The notes: a model not told the origin generated them from the letters alone. A stretch of 40,900 nt of DNA from DATKIY01 sp035543875 (GCA_035543875.1 DATKIY010000217.1:1-40900), one strand, 5' to 3'; shown: positions 33,059 through 40,638, counted from the stretch's first letter. Numbers and translations: made by a program.

Positions 33059-33530
33059 CTACGCGTCCGAACGTTGCGAAGGTAGGGCCGCGCTAGGGTC
33101 CGGTCGCAGCAGAACAGCTCGACGCGATGCGTCGGCAACCTTCTCCTCTTCGAACAGGTGCGTGTAGACCGCTGCGGTGAACTCCGGCGTGGAGCGACCG
33201 AGTCTCCTGCTGATCCCAAGCATCGACTCACCGGCAGCGTGACCGAGTGACGCTGAAAGGTGGCGCAGGTCGTGGAGCCGACAGACGCGCACACCCGCGC
33301 GCTCGGCCGCCCGTTGGAACGCTTGAGTGAGTGACTCGGGGAGGTAGGGCTGGCCGTTTTCCTTGACGAACACACAGTCGTTGACTTCGTACGCCTCGCC
33401 CCACGCAAGTCCCTCAGCGGCCTGCTGCCGTTTCCACTGACGCAAGACGGCAACGGTGTCGGTCGTGGAGTGAACGGCGCGACCTGTTCCTGCTTTTGTC
33501 TTCGGGATTCCTTCGTGGACGTCGCGGTCT
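33059..33530 (-). pseudogene. Truncated tyrosine recombinase (integrase) remnant, unit 1
   Basis: The C-terminal 155 codons or so of a phage/ICE-type tyrosine recombinase, stop at 33059-33061, 41 bp from the tRNA end. Visible: PKTKAGTGRAVHSTTD, LTQAFQRAAERAGVRVCRLHDLRHLSASLG (HxxR box), SRRLGRSTPEFTAAVYTHLF (nucleophile Tyr present). The residue normally His or Trp in LGHS is Arg here. The frame stays open upstream but homology ends near 33530, where a frameshift seems to join TSAQVNLG to ERQLDRDV, so the N-terminal DNA-binding half is gone. It cannot be a complete enzyme. Confidence 0.8.
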
Positions 33531-33616
33531 AGCTGACGCTCACACCCAAGTTGACCTGGGCCGAGGTAGGCAGTGGCAGGCGTTCGAGGTGGGAGCATCG
33601 ATGTCATGGAGCGAAT

Positions 33617-33642
33617 GTCTGCCGCCGAAGGCGGCGGCAGAC
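33617..33642. terminator. Perfect 10-bp hairpin upstream of the membrane-protein gene
   Basis: GTCTGCCGCC (33617-33626) and GGCGGCAGAC (33633-33642) pair perfectly around GAAGGC. It lies between the integrase remnant and the cargo gene, so it may terminate leftover transcription or be part of the cargo promoter. No T-run. Confidence 0.4.
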
Positions 33643-33715
33643 GGGTGGCCCGGGCATTCCGTAACGCTCTCGGAACGCCCCGACGGGAGGATCGGCGAAA
33701 AGGAGGTCGTGATCG

Positions 33716-34993
33716 ATGCCTACTGCCGTGCGCTGGCGTACCGGCGTCGTGTGGACGCTCACCTGGGCGGTGCCGGTACTGGCGATCCTCGCTGTCCTGG
33801 CCAGCCTGAAGGCGACGCTCGAGTTCACGGGAACCGGCCAGACAGCCTCCACCGCCGGCGTGGCCCTGGTCGGTCTTTGCGGAAGCGCATGCGCGCTCAT
33901 CGGCGGGACGATCTGTGCCCGAACCCCGAACATACGAATCGGTGCTCTCTTGCTCGGGCTCGGCTGGGTCATCGCTCTGACACTGGCGTGGATGTCCCAA
34001 GCGGCTCTAGACCTGCCGGGTTCGGCCTGGGTTCCGTCGCTCCTATCCCTGGTGACCATCCAGGTGTTTCCGCTCATGGCAATGGTGCTCCTGCTCTTCC
34101 CGGACGGCCACCTGCTGTCTCCCCGTTGGCGACCAGCGGTGTGGCTGATCGTGGCCATCGCGGTGTTGTCTGTTCTGCTCACCGGGTTCGATCCGCAGAT
34201 CTCTGACCCCAGAGGGGCCGAGTCGGTCGTGAACTGGTTCATGACTGACTCGGGGGCACACCTGCTGTTCACGCTGATCCCAGTGGCGTTGCTGTCAGGT
34301 GCGGTCTCGCTGGTGCTTCGGTTCCGGCGGTCGACGGGCGTCATTCACGTGCAGCTGAAGTGGTTGGCGTTCGCGGCGGTAGTCGCGACCGTTGCCCAGG
34401 TGATGCAGACCGTCTTGTGGACCCTGGCCCAGGTCTACGGCCTGCCACTGGGTGGCGTGAGCTTCGTCGTGCTGGCTCTCGGGTTCACCGCCATCCCTGT
34501 GGCGTGCGGAGTCGCCATCCTCCGCTACCACCTCTTCGACATCGATCGCGTGGTCAGTCGATCCGTGGCGTACTTAGGCGTGACCGCAGTAGTGGTGACC
34601 GTCTACCTATGCATCGTGGCCACGATGACGTATTTCCTCCCGGTGCAGACCAACCTCGCTGTGGCGCTGGGCACCCTGGCAGCAGCATCGGTGCTTGAGC
34701 CGACCCGGCGGCATGTACAGCGCGCTGTCGACCGGCGTTTCAACCGTGCGCGCTATGACTCGGTCCAGACCGTGGAGGCGTTCGGGGTCCGCCTGTCACA
34801 CGTGCTCGACGACGCGACCGTGCCCGACGACCTGCTGCAGACGGTCGCTGCCACGTTGCAGCCCAGCACCCTCGCCCTGTATGAGCGACCGTTGCCAACC
34901 AAGAACCCAACCGAGGGGCGTCCATCGCCGTCGAGCACCCGGACGATGACGTCGACTAGACCTTCGGTCTCCCGGCGCGAGGGTCGGCGGTAG
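33716..34993 (+). CDS. Polytopic membrane protein of unknown function (island cargo)
   Basis: The 425-residue protein starts at ATG 33716 behind AAAGGAGG. It has about eight to nine membrane segments and then a soluble C-terminus. Marks shared with a widespread actinobacterial membrane family are VLLLFPDGHLLSPRWRPAVWL, CGVAILRYHLFDIDRVVSRSVAYLGVT and RRHVQRAVDRRFNRARYDSVQTVEAFGVRL. Similar N-terminal regions occur in front of histidine kinases or response domains, but no kinase domain follows here, so it may be a sensor remnant or a separate protein. The last 40 residues are Pro/Ser/Arg-rich and may be altered by the island end. Confidence 0.75.
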   Translation: MPTAVRWRTGVVWTLTWAVPVLAILAVLASLKATLEFTGTGQTASTAGVALVGLCGSACALIGGTICARTPNIRIGALLLGLGWVIALTLAWMSQAALDLPGSAWVPSLLSLVTIQVFPLMAMVLLLFPDGHLLSPRWRPAVWLIVAIAVLSVLLTGFDPQISDPRGAESVVNWFMTDSGAHLLFTLIPVALLSGAVSLVLRFRRSTGVIHVQLKWLAFAAVVATVAQVMQTVLWTLAQVYGLPLGGVSFVVLALGFTAIPVACGVAILRYHLFDIDRVVSRSVAYLGVTAVVVTVYLCIVATMTYFLPVQTNLAVALGTLAAASVLEPTRRHVQRAVDRRFNRARYDSVQTVEAFGVRLSHVLDDATVPDDLLQTVAATLQPSTLALYERPLPTKNPTEGRPSPSSTRTMTSTRPSVSRREGRR

Positions 34994-35107
34994 GGCGAAC
35001 ATCCCGACAGCCACCGAACCAACCGGACGGATTCCGAACAGCGTCAAGCGAAACCCATGTAGAAGCAAGGGACGCGGCAACACACGGCCAACAACGGACC
35101 CACGGAC

Positions 35108-35155
35108 GGGGGCTTACAAACCAGCGGTCGGGGATTCAAGTCCCTCTGCGCCCAC
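35108..35155 (+). repeat. Attachment site copy 2 (diverged tRNA-Val 3' half)
   Basis: Aligns to 32971-33018 at an offset of 2137 bases. The anticodon-loop part and the last ten bases are identical, while the T arm differs at eight positions, and the first five bases (GGGGG) do not match. Homology with copy 1 continues beyond the tRNA end into the integrase remnant (CGACGTGC.GCGATG..GAATCACA). No complete tRNA is present. It marks the junction of two tandem insertions. Confidence 0.7.
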
Positions 35156-35195
35156 CCATCTCGACGTGCAGCGATGTTGAATCACAACGACGGTC

Positions 35196-35420
35196 TTATC
35201 CGTCGGAGGCGTCCAGGGCAGGGCCCACGGGAGGGCCCACGGCAGGGTGCGGTCGCAGCAGAACCGCTCGACGTGACGCGTCTGCAACTTTCTCCTCTTC
35301 GAACGGGTGCGCGCAGACGGACGCAGTGAACTCCGGCGTCGAGTGACCGAGGCGCTTGCTGATCGCGAGCATCGACTCACCAGCTGCGTCGCCGAGTGAC
35401 CCTGACAGTTGCGGCAGGTC
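35196..35420 (-). pseudogene. Short integrase remnant, unit 2
   Basis: The final 75 codons of a tyrosine recombinase closely related to the one at 33059-33530: GDAAGESMLAISKRLGHSTPEF and FEEEKVADASRRAVLLRP. Key residues are lost: the HDLRH box reads ADLPQ (His and Arg gone) and the nucleophile region VYTHL reads VCAHP (Tyr to Cys). The His in LGHS is still there, unlike the other copy. Homology to the first copy stops abruptly at 35420. A 12-nt tandem duplication (GGGCCCACGG at 35221 and 35233) lies in its 3' end. Confidence 0.75.
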
Positions 35421-35684
35421 GGCAGGAGAAGACTCTGGGCAAGCTCGCCAACTCACCGAAGACACATGCGGGCTGGTATCGCCGGCCGGGTACTCGTCGG
35501 AGTGGGCATCGTGGGAGCTGAAGTCATGGCAGCCATCGCAGGCTGACTTTGCGCAAGACGAAAGCGGTCCACTTGACCGATCACACACGCTTTCACCTGG
35601 GCTGGGGAGCGTCGGGGCCGGTTCGTGTCCATACATGGCTTGCCGCGGCCGCTGCCACCGCTTGTGAGGAGCACTAACCCCGAG
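35421..35684. other. Degraded island sequence
   Basis: Between the short integrase remnant and the repeat-protein stop. Open frames on both strands (for example 35453-35779 leftward) have no recognisable family. A short rightward frame starting at an ATG near 35466 encodes about 26 hydrophobic residues but has no ribosome binding site. I treat the stretch as decayed integrase or lost element sequence. Confidence 0.35.
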
Positions 35685-37001
35685 TTAGCACCCCGGCCAG
35701 TCATCGGGATCGTTGCCGCATACCGTCCCGGCCCACGTGTTGGCAAAAACGACGGACCCGATGCTGAAGAGGCCGCCACCGTCTGCCGTTGCGCGATTCA
35801 ACGTGATTGACCCACCATCGGCGAGCTGTAACGCCCCTGCCGCTACATAGACACCGCCGCCAGTGGTCGCATTGTTGAGCAGGATGATCGCATCGCCCGC
35901 CATTTTGGTCCTACCGCGGAGGACATAGACGCCGCCACCGTCGACCGCCTGGTTGTCCCCGATGGACGCGCCATTGCGAATCCTCACCCTGCCAGCTGTT
36001 GCGATGCCGCCGCCGGTCGCGGCAGTGTTTTCTGTCACCCCGGCATGGCCTTGGACGGTCACGACACCGTGAGTCGACGCCTCGATCCCACCGCCATACT
36101 GCCCCGAGGTGTTCCCGTGGACTGTTGCATCTCCCTGCACGGTAAGGCTCACGTAGCCTCGTCTGAATCCCCCGAGATAGACGCCCCCGCCATGTGCCCC
36201 GGCGTCGTTACCCACGACCGTCGAAGAGCCACCCATTTCCACTGGCGCGTCGTACGAGAAGATGCCACCACCACCATTGGCGGCATGGTTGTCTATCACC
36301 TTTACCTGGTCGTGAAGCCGTACTGCCGCCTGGTAGGTCGCCACGCCACCACCGGTGACGGCGCTGTTACCCGAGATCACCGCGCTGCCGCTGGCAGACA
36401 GAACGCCTTTTCGAACGTAGACGCCGCCGCCCCATCCGCCAACGCCATAGAGCTTGTTGTTTCCGATCGTCGCGTTGTCAGAAAGGGTCAGGCGTCCAAG
36501 AGTGAAGAAGACGCCTCCGCCATACTGAGCCTCGTTCGAAACTACCGCCGTTGACCCCGCAAGGACGAGGTCAGCACGTCGGCTATCGATCCCTCCTCCG
36601 TTCAAGGACCCCTGACCGTTTCGGATCGTCAGATCTAGGATGGTGACGTTGACCGGGGCGGCGCCTTTGGCGCCGTGGACGGTGAGGACCGTGCCACTTA
36701 GTGAACCGTCAAGGGTTGGGCTGGGCTCAGCCTGGCTTGGCTCGCCGATGAGGAACACGCTCTTGGTCACAACGAAGTTGCCAACGCAATGTCCTTGCAC
36801 CTGGATTCGATCGCCATTCTGGGCCGCATCGAGAACCATCTGGAGGCTGCTCTGCGGTCCTGTACCTGCCGTTATATCCGTGACCTGGCAGGCGCTGGCA
36901 CCGCCAATGGCGAGTGCTTCCCCGACGACCATGACACCGACCAGTGACACTGCAAATGCGGCTGCCCCGACCGGAACTCGCCGCCACCATTTCATTGACA
37001 T
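35685..37001 (-). CDS. Secreted Gly-rich parallel beta-helix repeat protein (island cargo)
   Basis: 438 residues from ATG 36999-37001; an in-frame ATG at 37040 is also possible and neither has a clear ribosome binding site. After a signal peptide (AAFAVSLVGVMVVGEALA) comes a cap with a CQVTDITAG start and GDRIQVQGHCVGNFVVTKSVFLIGEP, then repeats of about 25 residues with the G-GGGV/I-Y core, such as NSAVTGGGVATYQAAVRL and NAAGAH-type GNDAGAHGGGVYLGGF. This fits a right-handed beta helix of the chlamydial-Pmp or pectate-lyase type. It ends NDPDDWPGC. It is a paralogue of the gene at 38993-40498, which lies outside the island. Confidence 0.82.
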   Translation of the reverse strand: MSMKWWRRVPVGAAAFAVSLVGVMVVGEALAIGGASACQVTDITAGTGPQSSLQMVLDAAQNGDRIQVQGHCVGNFVVTKSVFLIGEPSQAEPSPTLDGSLSGTVLTVHGAKGAAPVNVTILDLTIRNGQGSLNGGGIDSRRADLVLAGSTAVVSNEAQYGGGVFFTLGRLTLSDNATIGNNKLYGVGGWGGGVYVRKGVLSASGSAVISGNSAVTGGGVATYQAAVRLHDQVKVIDNHAANGGGGIFSYDAPVEMGGSSTVVGNDAGAHGGGVYLGGFRRGYVSLTVQGDATVHGNTSGQYGGGIEASTHGVVTVQGHAGVTENTAATGGGIATAGRVRIRNGASIGDNQAVDGGGVYVLRGRTKMAGDAIILLNNATTGGGVYVAAGALQLADGGSITLNRATADGGGLFSIGSVVFANTWAGTVCGNDPDDWPGC

Positions 37002-37002
37002 G

Positions 37003-37014
37003 TTGGACGTCCAA
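37003..37014. promoter_or_regulatory. 12-bp palindrome next to the repeat-protein start
   Basis: TTGGACGTCCAA is a perfect palindrome one base upstream of the ATG (36999-37001). Its position suggests an operator or translation-blocking hairpin in the leader. Only one copy was seen, so significance is low. Confidence 0.3.
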
Positions 37015-37144
37015 TCATTCTGTCCTACATGTGCACTCATCCAGGGAGGAGAGCAATGCGCAGTGCCACTATCTCAGAAGGACGCAACACTAGGAAGACT
37101 GGAACTTGCGCTCCGGTGGCCCGCGCCGGTGTACGTCGAACTCG

Positions 37145-37190
37145 GTGGGCGCAGAGGGGACTCGAAGCCCCGACCGCCGGTTTGGTTACC
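37145..37190 (-). repeat. Inverted tRNA-3'-half-like sequence (attachment-like copy 4)
   Basis: Read on the reverse strand, it contains a T arm GGGGC-TTCGAGT-CCCC and the acceptor end TGCGCCCAC, close to copy 2 (35108-35155). It points opposite to the other three copies. The tRNA 5' half (D arm) is missing, so it is not a functional tRNA. It could be the end of an element inserted in inverted orientation, or a scar of recombination. Confidence 0.55.
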
Positions 37191-37252
37191 GCTGACGCCT
37201 CGCCTGACCTGCGGCGAGCGAGGGCTAGGCGGGCGACCGTGAGGGCAGCTCG

Positions 37253-37414
37253 TCAGATCCAGCTGAGCACGTTGGCGATCGGGTACACGAGTGCACCGCC
37301 TACGGCGGCAACGACGATGCCCTGCAGCAGGGCGACGATGCCTGCGAGCGCGACTTCCGGTGCGCTCCTCGGCGGGAGACCGGCCGCTTCGCGGACCCTC
37401 GGCGCGGGCGACAA
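37253..37414 (-). CDS. Small hydrophobic ORF, possible gene remnant
   Basis: A 53-codon frame from TTG 37412-37414 gives a polar start and a C-terminal membrane-type segment (VALAGIVALLQGIVVAAVGGALVYPIANVLSWI). No ribosome binding site. It lies directly left of attachment copy 3, so its 5' end may have been cut by integration. It may be the last trace of an element gene. Weak. Confidence 0.3.
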   Translation of the reverse strand: MSPAPRVREAAGLPPRSAPEVALAGIVALLQGIVVAAVGGALVYPIANVLSWI

Positions 37415-37429
37415 ACCGGACGACCGGAC

Positions 37430-37477
37430 CTGGTCTTACAAACCAGCGATCGTAGGTTCGATCCCTACTGCGCCCAC
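37430..37477 (+). repeat. Attachment site copy 3 (right end, 47/48 match to tRNA-Val)
   Basis: 48 bases identical to tRNA positions 32971-33018 except one (A37449). The D-arm half of the tRNA is absent, as expected for the right end of an element integrated into a tRNA 3' end. Beyond it begins ordinary chromosome (the gene at 37513). Confidence 0.88.
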
Positions 37478-37512
37478 ATTTGTGCGGTCAAGCTCGACGA
37501 GGTGGACGACAG

Positions 37513-37881
37513 TCAGCGACGGTGTAGGTGGTGAACCGGCTGCCAGACTTGGCGGAATCCCTTCACCATGAGGAATCCCCAAATCCCGGCACCGATCAAC
37601 ACAAACGGGTCGAAGGTCAGCAACCCTGCCGCGAGTAAGAAGAGGAACGGCACGAGCATTCCAACGCTGGCGACTATCCGACCGACTGGGCCGAACGTTG
37701 TGTCGCTCTTGACCCACCGAGACCGCCTGGCGTTCGGTAGCGCGGACGGCAACGGGTTCGTAGGTCCTTGGCCGACTCGAGTTACCGGGTTGAATGGGGC
37801 CGCTGGCGCGTCCGACGCAGGCGCACCCGCACTGGGCGGCGGCGAGAAGAAGTCGAAGGTGTCATCGGCGGACGCGGTCAT
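37513..37881 (-). CDS. Small membrane protein of unknown function
   Basis: 122 residues from ATG 37879-37881; GATTCT (NANNNT) ends 6 nt upstream (37888-37893), with no ribosome binding site. The first half is Pro/Ala-rich and disordered (TFDFFSPPPSAGAPASDAPAA). Two membrane segments follow (VASVGMLVPFLFLLAAGLLTF and FVLIGAGIWGFLMVKGF), and it ends WQPVHHLHRR. In layout it resembles the protein at 25347-25688. It was probably the gene next to tRNA-Val before the island inserted. Confidence 0.7.
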   Translation of the reverse strand: MTASADDTFDFFSPPPSAGAPASDAPAAPFNPVTRVGQGPTNPLPSALPNARRSRWVKSDTTFGPVGRIVASVGMLVPFLFLLAAGLLTFDPFVLIGAGIWGFLMVKGFRQVWQPVHHLHRR

Positions 37882-37887
37882 ACCGCA

Positions 37888-37893
37888 AGAATC
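37888..37893 (-). promoter_or_regulatory. -10-like GATTCT, leaderless start
   Basis: On the reverse strand GATTCT (NANNNT) ends 6 nt before the ATG at 37879-37881. Weaker than TANNNT, but at the same spacing as the other examples. Confidence 0.35.
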
Positions 37894-38010
37894 GACCTTT
37901 TCCGGTGTCCACTTGACTGCCCGACCGATCGATTTCCGCGCGCTCCTGAGCAGCCGTGGCCGGGTCGAGTAGGCGATACCCAGTGTGTTGGAGACGCGAA
38001 GCCCTTTGAC

Positions 38011-38868
38011 CTAGTTCGTACTTGGTTCCTGGTTTGCCAGGAACTCCTGGAGGGTCATCGGTCGTTCTCCCGTAATTTGCTCAACGTCACCGCTTACGAC
38101 GTCCAGTTCGCCCTTGGCTAGTGAGACGTAGGTGCTTACCCAACCGTCAACCTCCCATGGCTCGGCGCCGAAGCCTGCTCGAGATTGGTACGCCTCCTCG
38201 ATGGTTTCCTCGACGTACGTCGTGGCGTGGCCGGTGACCGTGGTGAGTACCTCGGCCGCCTCCGTGAGGTTGAACGTGTCGGGTCCAGTCAGGTCGTACG
38301 TGGCTCCGACGTGGGCTGAGGTGTCGTCGAGCATCACTGCTGCTGCTACCCGTGCCACGTCCTCACGCGCCACTCCAGCGACCCGGCCGTCGCCACCCGG
38401 GCCACGAATCACCCCATCTGCACCGACCAGTTGTGCAACGAAGTCGAGGTACAAACTGTCGCGCAAGAACGTGTGCTGGATTCCGCGAGCGATGATGTGT
38501 TGCTCGGAGTGGAAGTGGTCGCGTCCGAACGTGAAAGTGCAGTCAGCTGAGGCGGCGAGAAAGGATGTATAGACGATGCGGCTCACACCGGCACTTGCTG
38601 CTGCGTCGATCGCACGCCGGTGAACGTCGACTCGATTCTTTGATTCCTCGGCGGAGACAAGGAACAGCGTGTCGATGCCGGTCAGAGCAGAGGTCAAGGC
38701 AGGCAGATCGTCGTAGCTGGCTTCGGCGACGGATGCTCCCTGGAGTCTGGGCGCTCTCGTAGGGTCTCTGACGATCAGACGCTGCTCAGCGCCGGCCAAG
38801 GCTAGAAGCCGCGCAACATGTCCGCCCAGCTGCCCGGTCGCTCCAGTGACCGCATACAGCGTGGTCAT
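38011..38868 (-). CDS. NmrA-like NAD(P)-binding oxidoreductase (QorB-like)
   Basis: The 285-residue protein starts at ATG 38866-38868 with AAGGGTGA upstream. It has the Rossmann motif VTGATGQLGGHVARLL (GxxGxxG) and continues as the NmrA/atypical SDR group: SYDDLPALTSALTGIDTLFLVSA, SRIVYTSFLAASADCTFTFGRDHFHSEQHI, TFLRDSLYLDF and GPDTFNLTEAAEVL. The layout matches NAD(P)H:quinone oxidoreductase type 2 (QorB). A true enzyme or a redox-sensing protein are both possible. It diverges from the repeat-protein gene at 38993. Confidence 0.85.
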   Translation of the reverse strand: MTTLYAVTGATGQLGGHVARLLALAGAEQRLIVRDPTRAPRLQGASVAEASYDDLPALTSALTGIDTLFLVSAEESKNRVDVHRRAIDAAASAGVSRIVYTSFLAASADCTFTFGRDHFHSEQHIIARGIQHTFLRDSLYLDFVAQLVGADGVIRGPGGDGRVAGVAREDVARVAAAVMLDDTSAHVGATYDLTGPDTFNLTEAAEVLTTVTGHATTYVEETIEEAYQSRAGFGAEPWEVDGWVSTYVSLAKGELDVVSGDVEQITGERPMTLQEFLANQEPSTN

Positions 38869-38992
38869 CGGTCGTCACCCTTCGGCACCGAAGCACCCAT
38901 CGTGGTGGTGGTTTCCCGGCTTCCCGTGTTGTCGCACCTTTTTCATCCTACGATCGCTGCGCGTGTTTCGCGCTAGATGAGGGGGATAAGTC

Positions 38993-40498
38993 GTGCGGTC
39001 TTGGGGAGCTCCGGGAATCCGCGTTTTCGCCGTTGGGTCGGTACTCGCGGTTTCATCGGCGGCATTGCTGGCTACTGCGCCAGCTGCCCTCGCCATAGGA
39101 ACCGGCTGCCAAGCCACCAACGTGACAGAGTCTGGGCAGCCCATGGCCGACCTGCAGGCTGCGATCGACCAAGCGGTGAATTTCGACACGATCGAAGTCA
39201 GCGGCGTGTGCTTCGGGAACTTCTCCGTAAACAAGCTCATCGAGCTGAAAGGCCGACCCACTCGCGCCGTCCCCAACCCCACCTTGGACGGAAATAAGGC
39301 ATCCAGTGTTCTCGTCACCGGCGGCGAAGCCGGCGTGACACTGACCGACCTCACCCTGACACACGGCAAGGCTCAGCAAGGTGGCGCGGTTGACATGAAC
39401 GGCGGAACTGTGTGGCTCCGCGGCGCGACACTAATTACGGGAAACACCGCAGTGCGGGGCGGTGGGATCCACAACGGAAACGGCTTTCTAAACATTGGTG
39501 GCTCAGCGTCGATTGTTGCAAATCATGCGCGTCGCGGTGGAGGTATCTACAGCGCTCGTGGCCTACTGACGTTCGGTGGAACATCAAGCGTTTCCGGTAA
39601 CACGGCGCTAAGCGGCGGTGGAGTCGCGGCGCCGACGGGTCACGTGACGCTCGCGGAGCAATCGGCTGTCAGTGGGAATACAGCTGGCTGGATGGGTGGC
39701 GGAATTTTGGCTGGATCTGGTCCACTCACGATCGGTGACTCAGCCACCGTTTCGGGAAACTCCGCGCGGACAGGCGCTGGAGTTGTCACTAACGGAACAC
39801 TGACCATGTACGGAGCGGCGTCCGTTTCAATGAACATTGCGTCGTCACCGAACCGAGGCGGCGGCGTGCTTAGTCTGAGTAGTGGCTCGGTCGTCATGCG
39901 CGACACAGCTCAAGTGTCACAAAACAGGGGCTATATGGGCGCTGGCATCTATAGCGAGTACGGCACGGTGGTCATGAGCGGGTCAGCGTCGGTCAGCGGC
40001 AACAGCGCGACGTGGTCCGGTGGCGGGATCCAGCTTCTCGGCGGCAAACTCGTCATGACGGATTCTTCGGGGGTACGTGGAAACCACGCTGACGGCCCCG
40101 GCGGCGGGGTCTACAACGGTGGCACCGTCGTTTTGAAGCAGATGGCGGGCATCGATGGCAACGGCGGGCTGCATGGGGGTGGTGTGACGGGGGAGGGGAC
40201 ACTGAGAATGTTCGATCAAAGCTCGTTGGCGTTCAACCGCGCTCACCAAGGTGGCGCATACATGGGGAGTGGACGGTTCACCCTCAACGGAGAAGCCAGA
40301 GTGAACGGAAACACCGCCAGAATCGGTGGTGGGTTCTACAAGGTCGGTGGTCGACTCACGTTGAATGACTCGTCAAGGATCACCTCAAACACCGCGCATA
40401 AGTTCGGTGGCGGGGTCTATAACGTCGCTGGTCCGGTCCAGGTAAACGATTCCGCCACGATCTCGGCTAACCACCCCGACGATTGTCTTGGGTGCTAG
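38993..40498 (+). CDS. Secreted Gly-rich parallel beta-helix repeat protein
   Basis: 501 residues from GTG 38993 with GAGGGGG 7 nt before. Signal peptide (VFAVGSVLAVSSAALLATAPAALA), a cap domain with GCQATNVTESGQ, DTIEVSGVCFGNFSVNKLIELKG and NPTLDGNK, then at least 12 repeats with the G-GGG core, such as SASIVANHARRGGGIYS, SATVSGNSARTGAG, GNHADGPGGGVYNG and SNTAHKFGGGVYN. It ends NHPDDCLGC, close to NDPDDWPGC of the island paralogue (35685-37001). Predicted right-handed beta helix, extracellular or surface-exposed; no catalytic residues identified. Two terminal Cys may form a closing disulphide. Confidence 0.85.
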   Translation: MRSWGAPGIRVFAVGSVLAVSSAALLATAPAALAIGTGCQATNVTESGQPMADLQAAIDQAVNFDTIEVSGVCFGNFSVNKLIELKGRPTRAVPNPTLDGNKASSVLVTGGEAGVTLTDLTLTHGKAQQGGAVDMNGGTVWLRGATLITGNTAVRGGGIHNGNGFLNIGGSASIVANHARRGGGIYSARGLLTFGGTSSVSGNTALSGGGVAAPTGHVTLAEQSAVSGNTAGWMGGGILAGSGPLTIGDSATVSGNSARTGAGVVTNGTLTMYGAASVSMNIASSPNRGGGVLSLSSGSVVMRDTAQVSQNRGYMGAGIYSEYGTVVMSGSASVSGNSATWSGGGIQLLGGKLVMTDSSGVRGNHADGPGGGVYNGGTVVLKQMAGIDGNGGLHGGGVTGEGTLRMFDQSSLAFNRAHQGGAYMGSGRFTLNGEARVNGNTARIGGGFYKVGGRLTLNDSSRITSNTAHKFGGGVYNVAGPVQVNDSATISANHPDDCLGC

Positions 40499-40638
40499 CC
40501 GGTCTTGATACGCCGCGTTCGCGTCCACGCAGCGTCAAGTAACGTCGGCCCGCGAGGGTTGGGACTTTGATCCGAAAGATTCGATTCCCCGCCACTCGCG
40601 ACGAAGCCGCCGAAATTTGTGACCGAGGTGAGACGCGG

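Larger units (their letters stand above)
32971..37477. mobile_element. Decayed integrative element(s) at tRNA-Val, two tandem units
   Basis: The tRNA 3' half (32971-33018) recurs at 37430-37477 with 47 of 48 identical positions, which bounds about 4.46 kb. A diverged copy at 35108-35155 splits it into a 2.1-kb and a 2.3-kb unit. Immediately right of the first and second copies lies a leftward tyrosine-recombinase C-terminus that reads toward the tRNA, and the homology between the two units extends from the tRNA end into this gene. Cargo is one membrane protein (unit 1) and one secreted repeat protein (unit 2). No complete integrase, excisionase or transfer gene remains, so the element is probably immobile by itself. 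Confidence 0.85.

Noticed and set aside
33604..34344. Leftward 246-codon frame opposite the island membrane protein, and the rightward 33496-34206 frame
   Set aside because: Both are shadows of the gene at 33716-34993, which has a good ribosome binding site and family motifs.
35221..35242. 12-nt tandem repeat GGGCCCACGG as a regulatory or CRISPR-like array
   Set aside because: Only two units, inside a decaying integrase remnant; most likely a replication-slippage duplication. No CRISPR array was seen anywhere in the window.
37145..37220. A second complete tRNA gene on the reverse strand
   Set aside because: Only the T arm and acceptor 3' end match; no D arm or acceptor 5' strand is found.
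37029..37571. 180-codon rightward frame across the island end
   Set aside because: Its translation contains tRNA-derived phrases (QRGLEAPTAGL, KPAIVGSIPTAPTF) that come from reading through attachment copies 3 and 4; it is not a protein family. The short frame at 37055 has a good ribosome binding site but is cut by the inverted copy.
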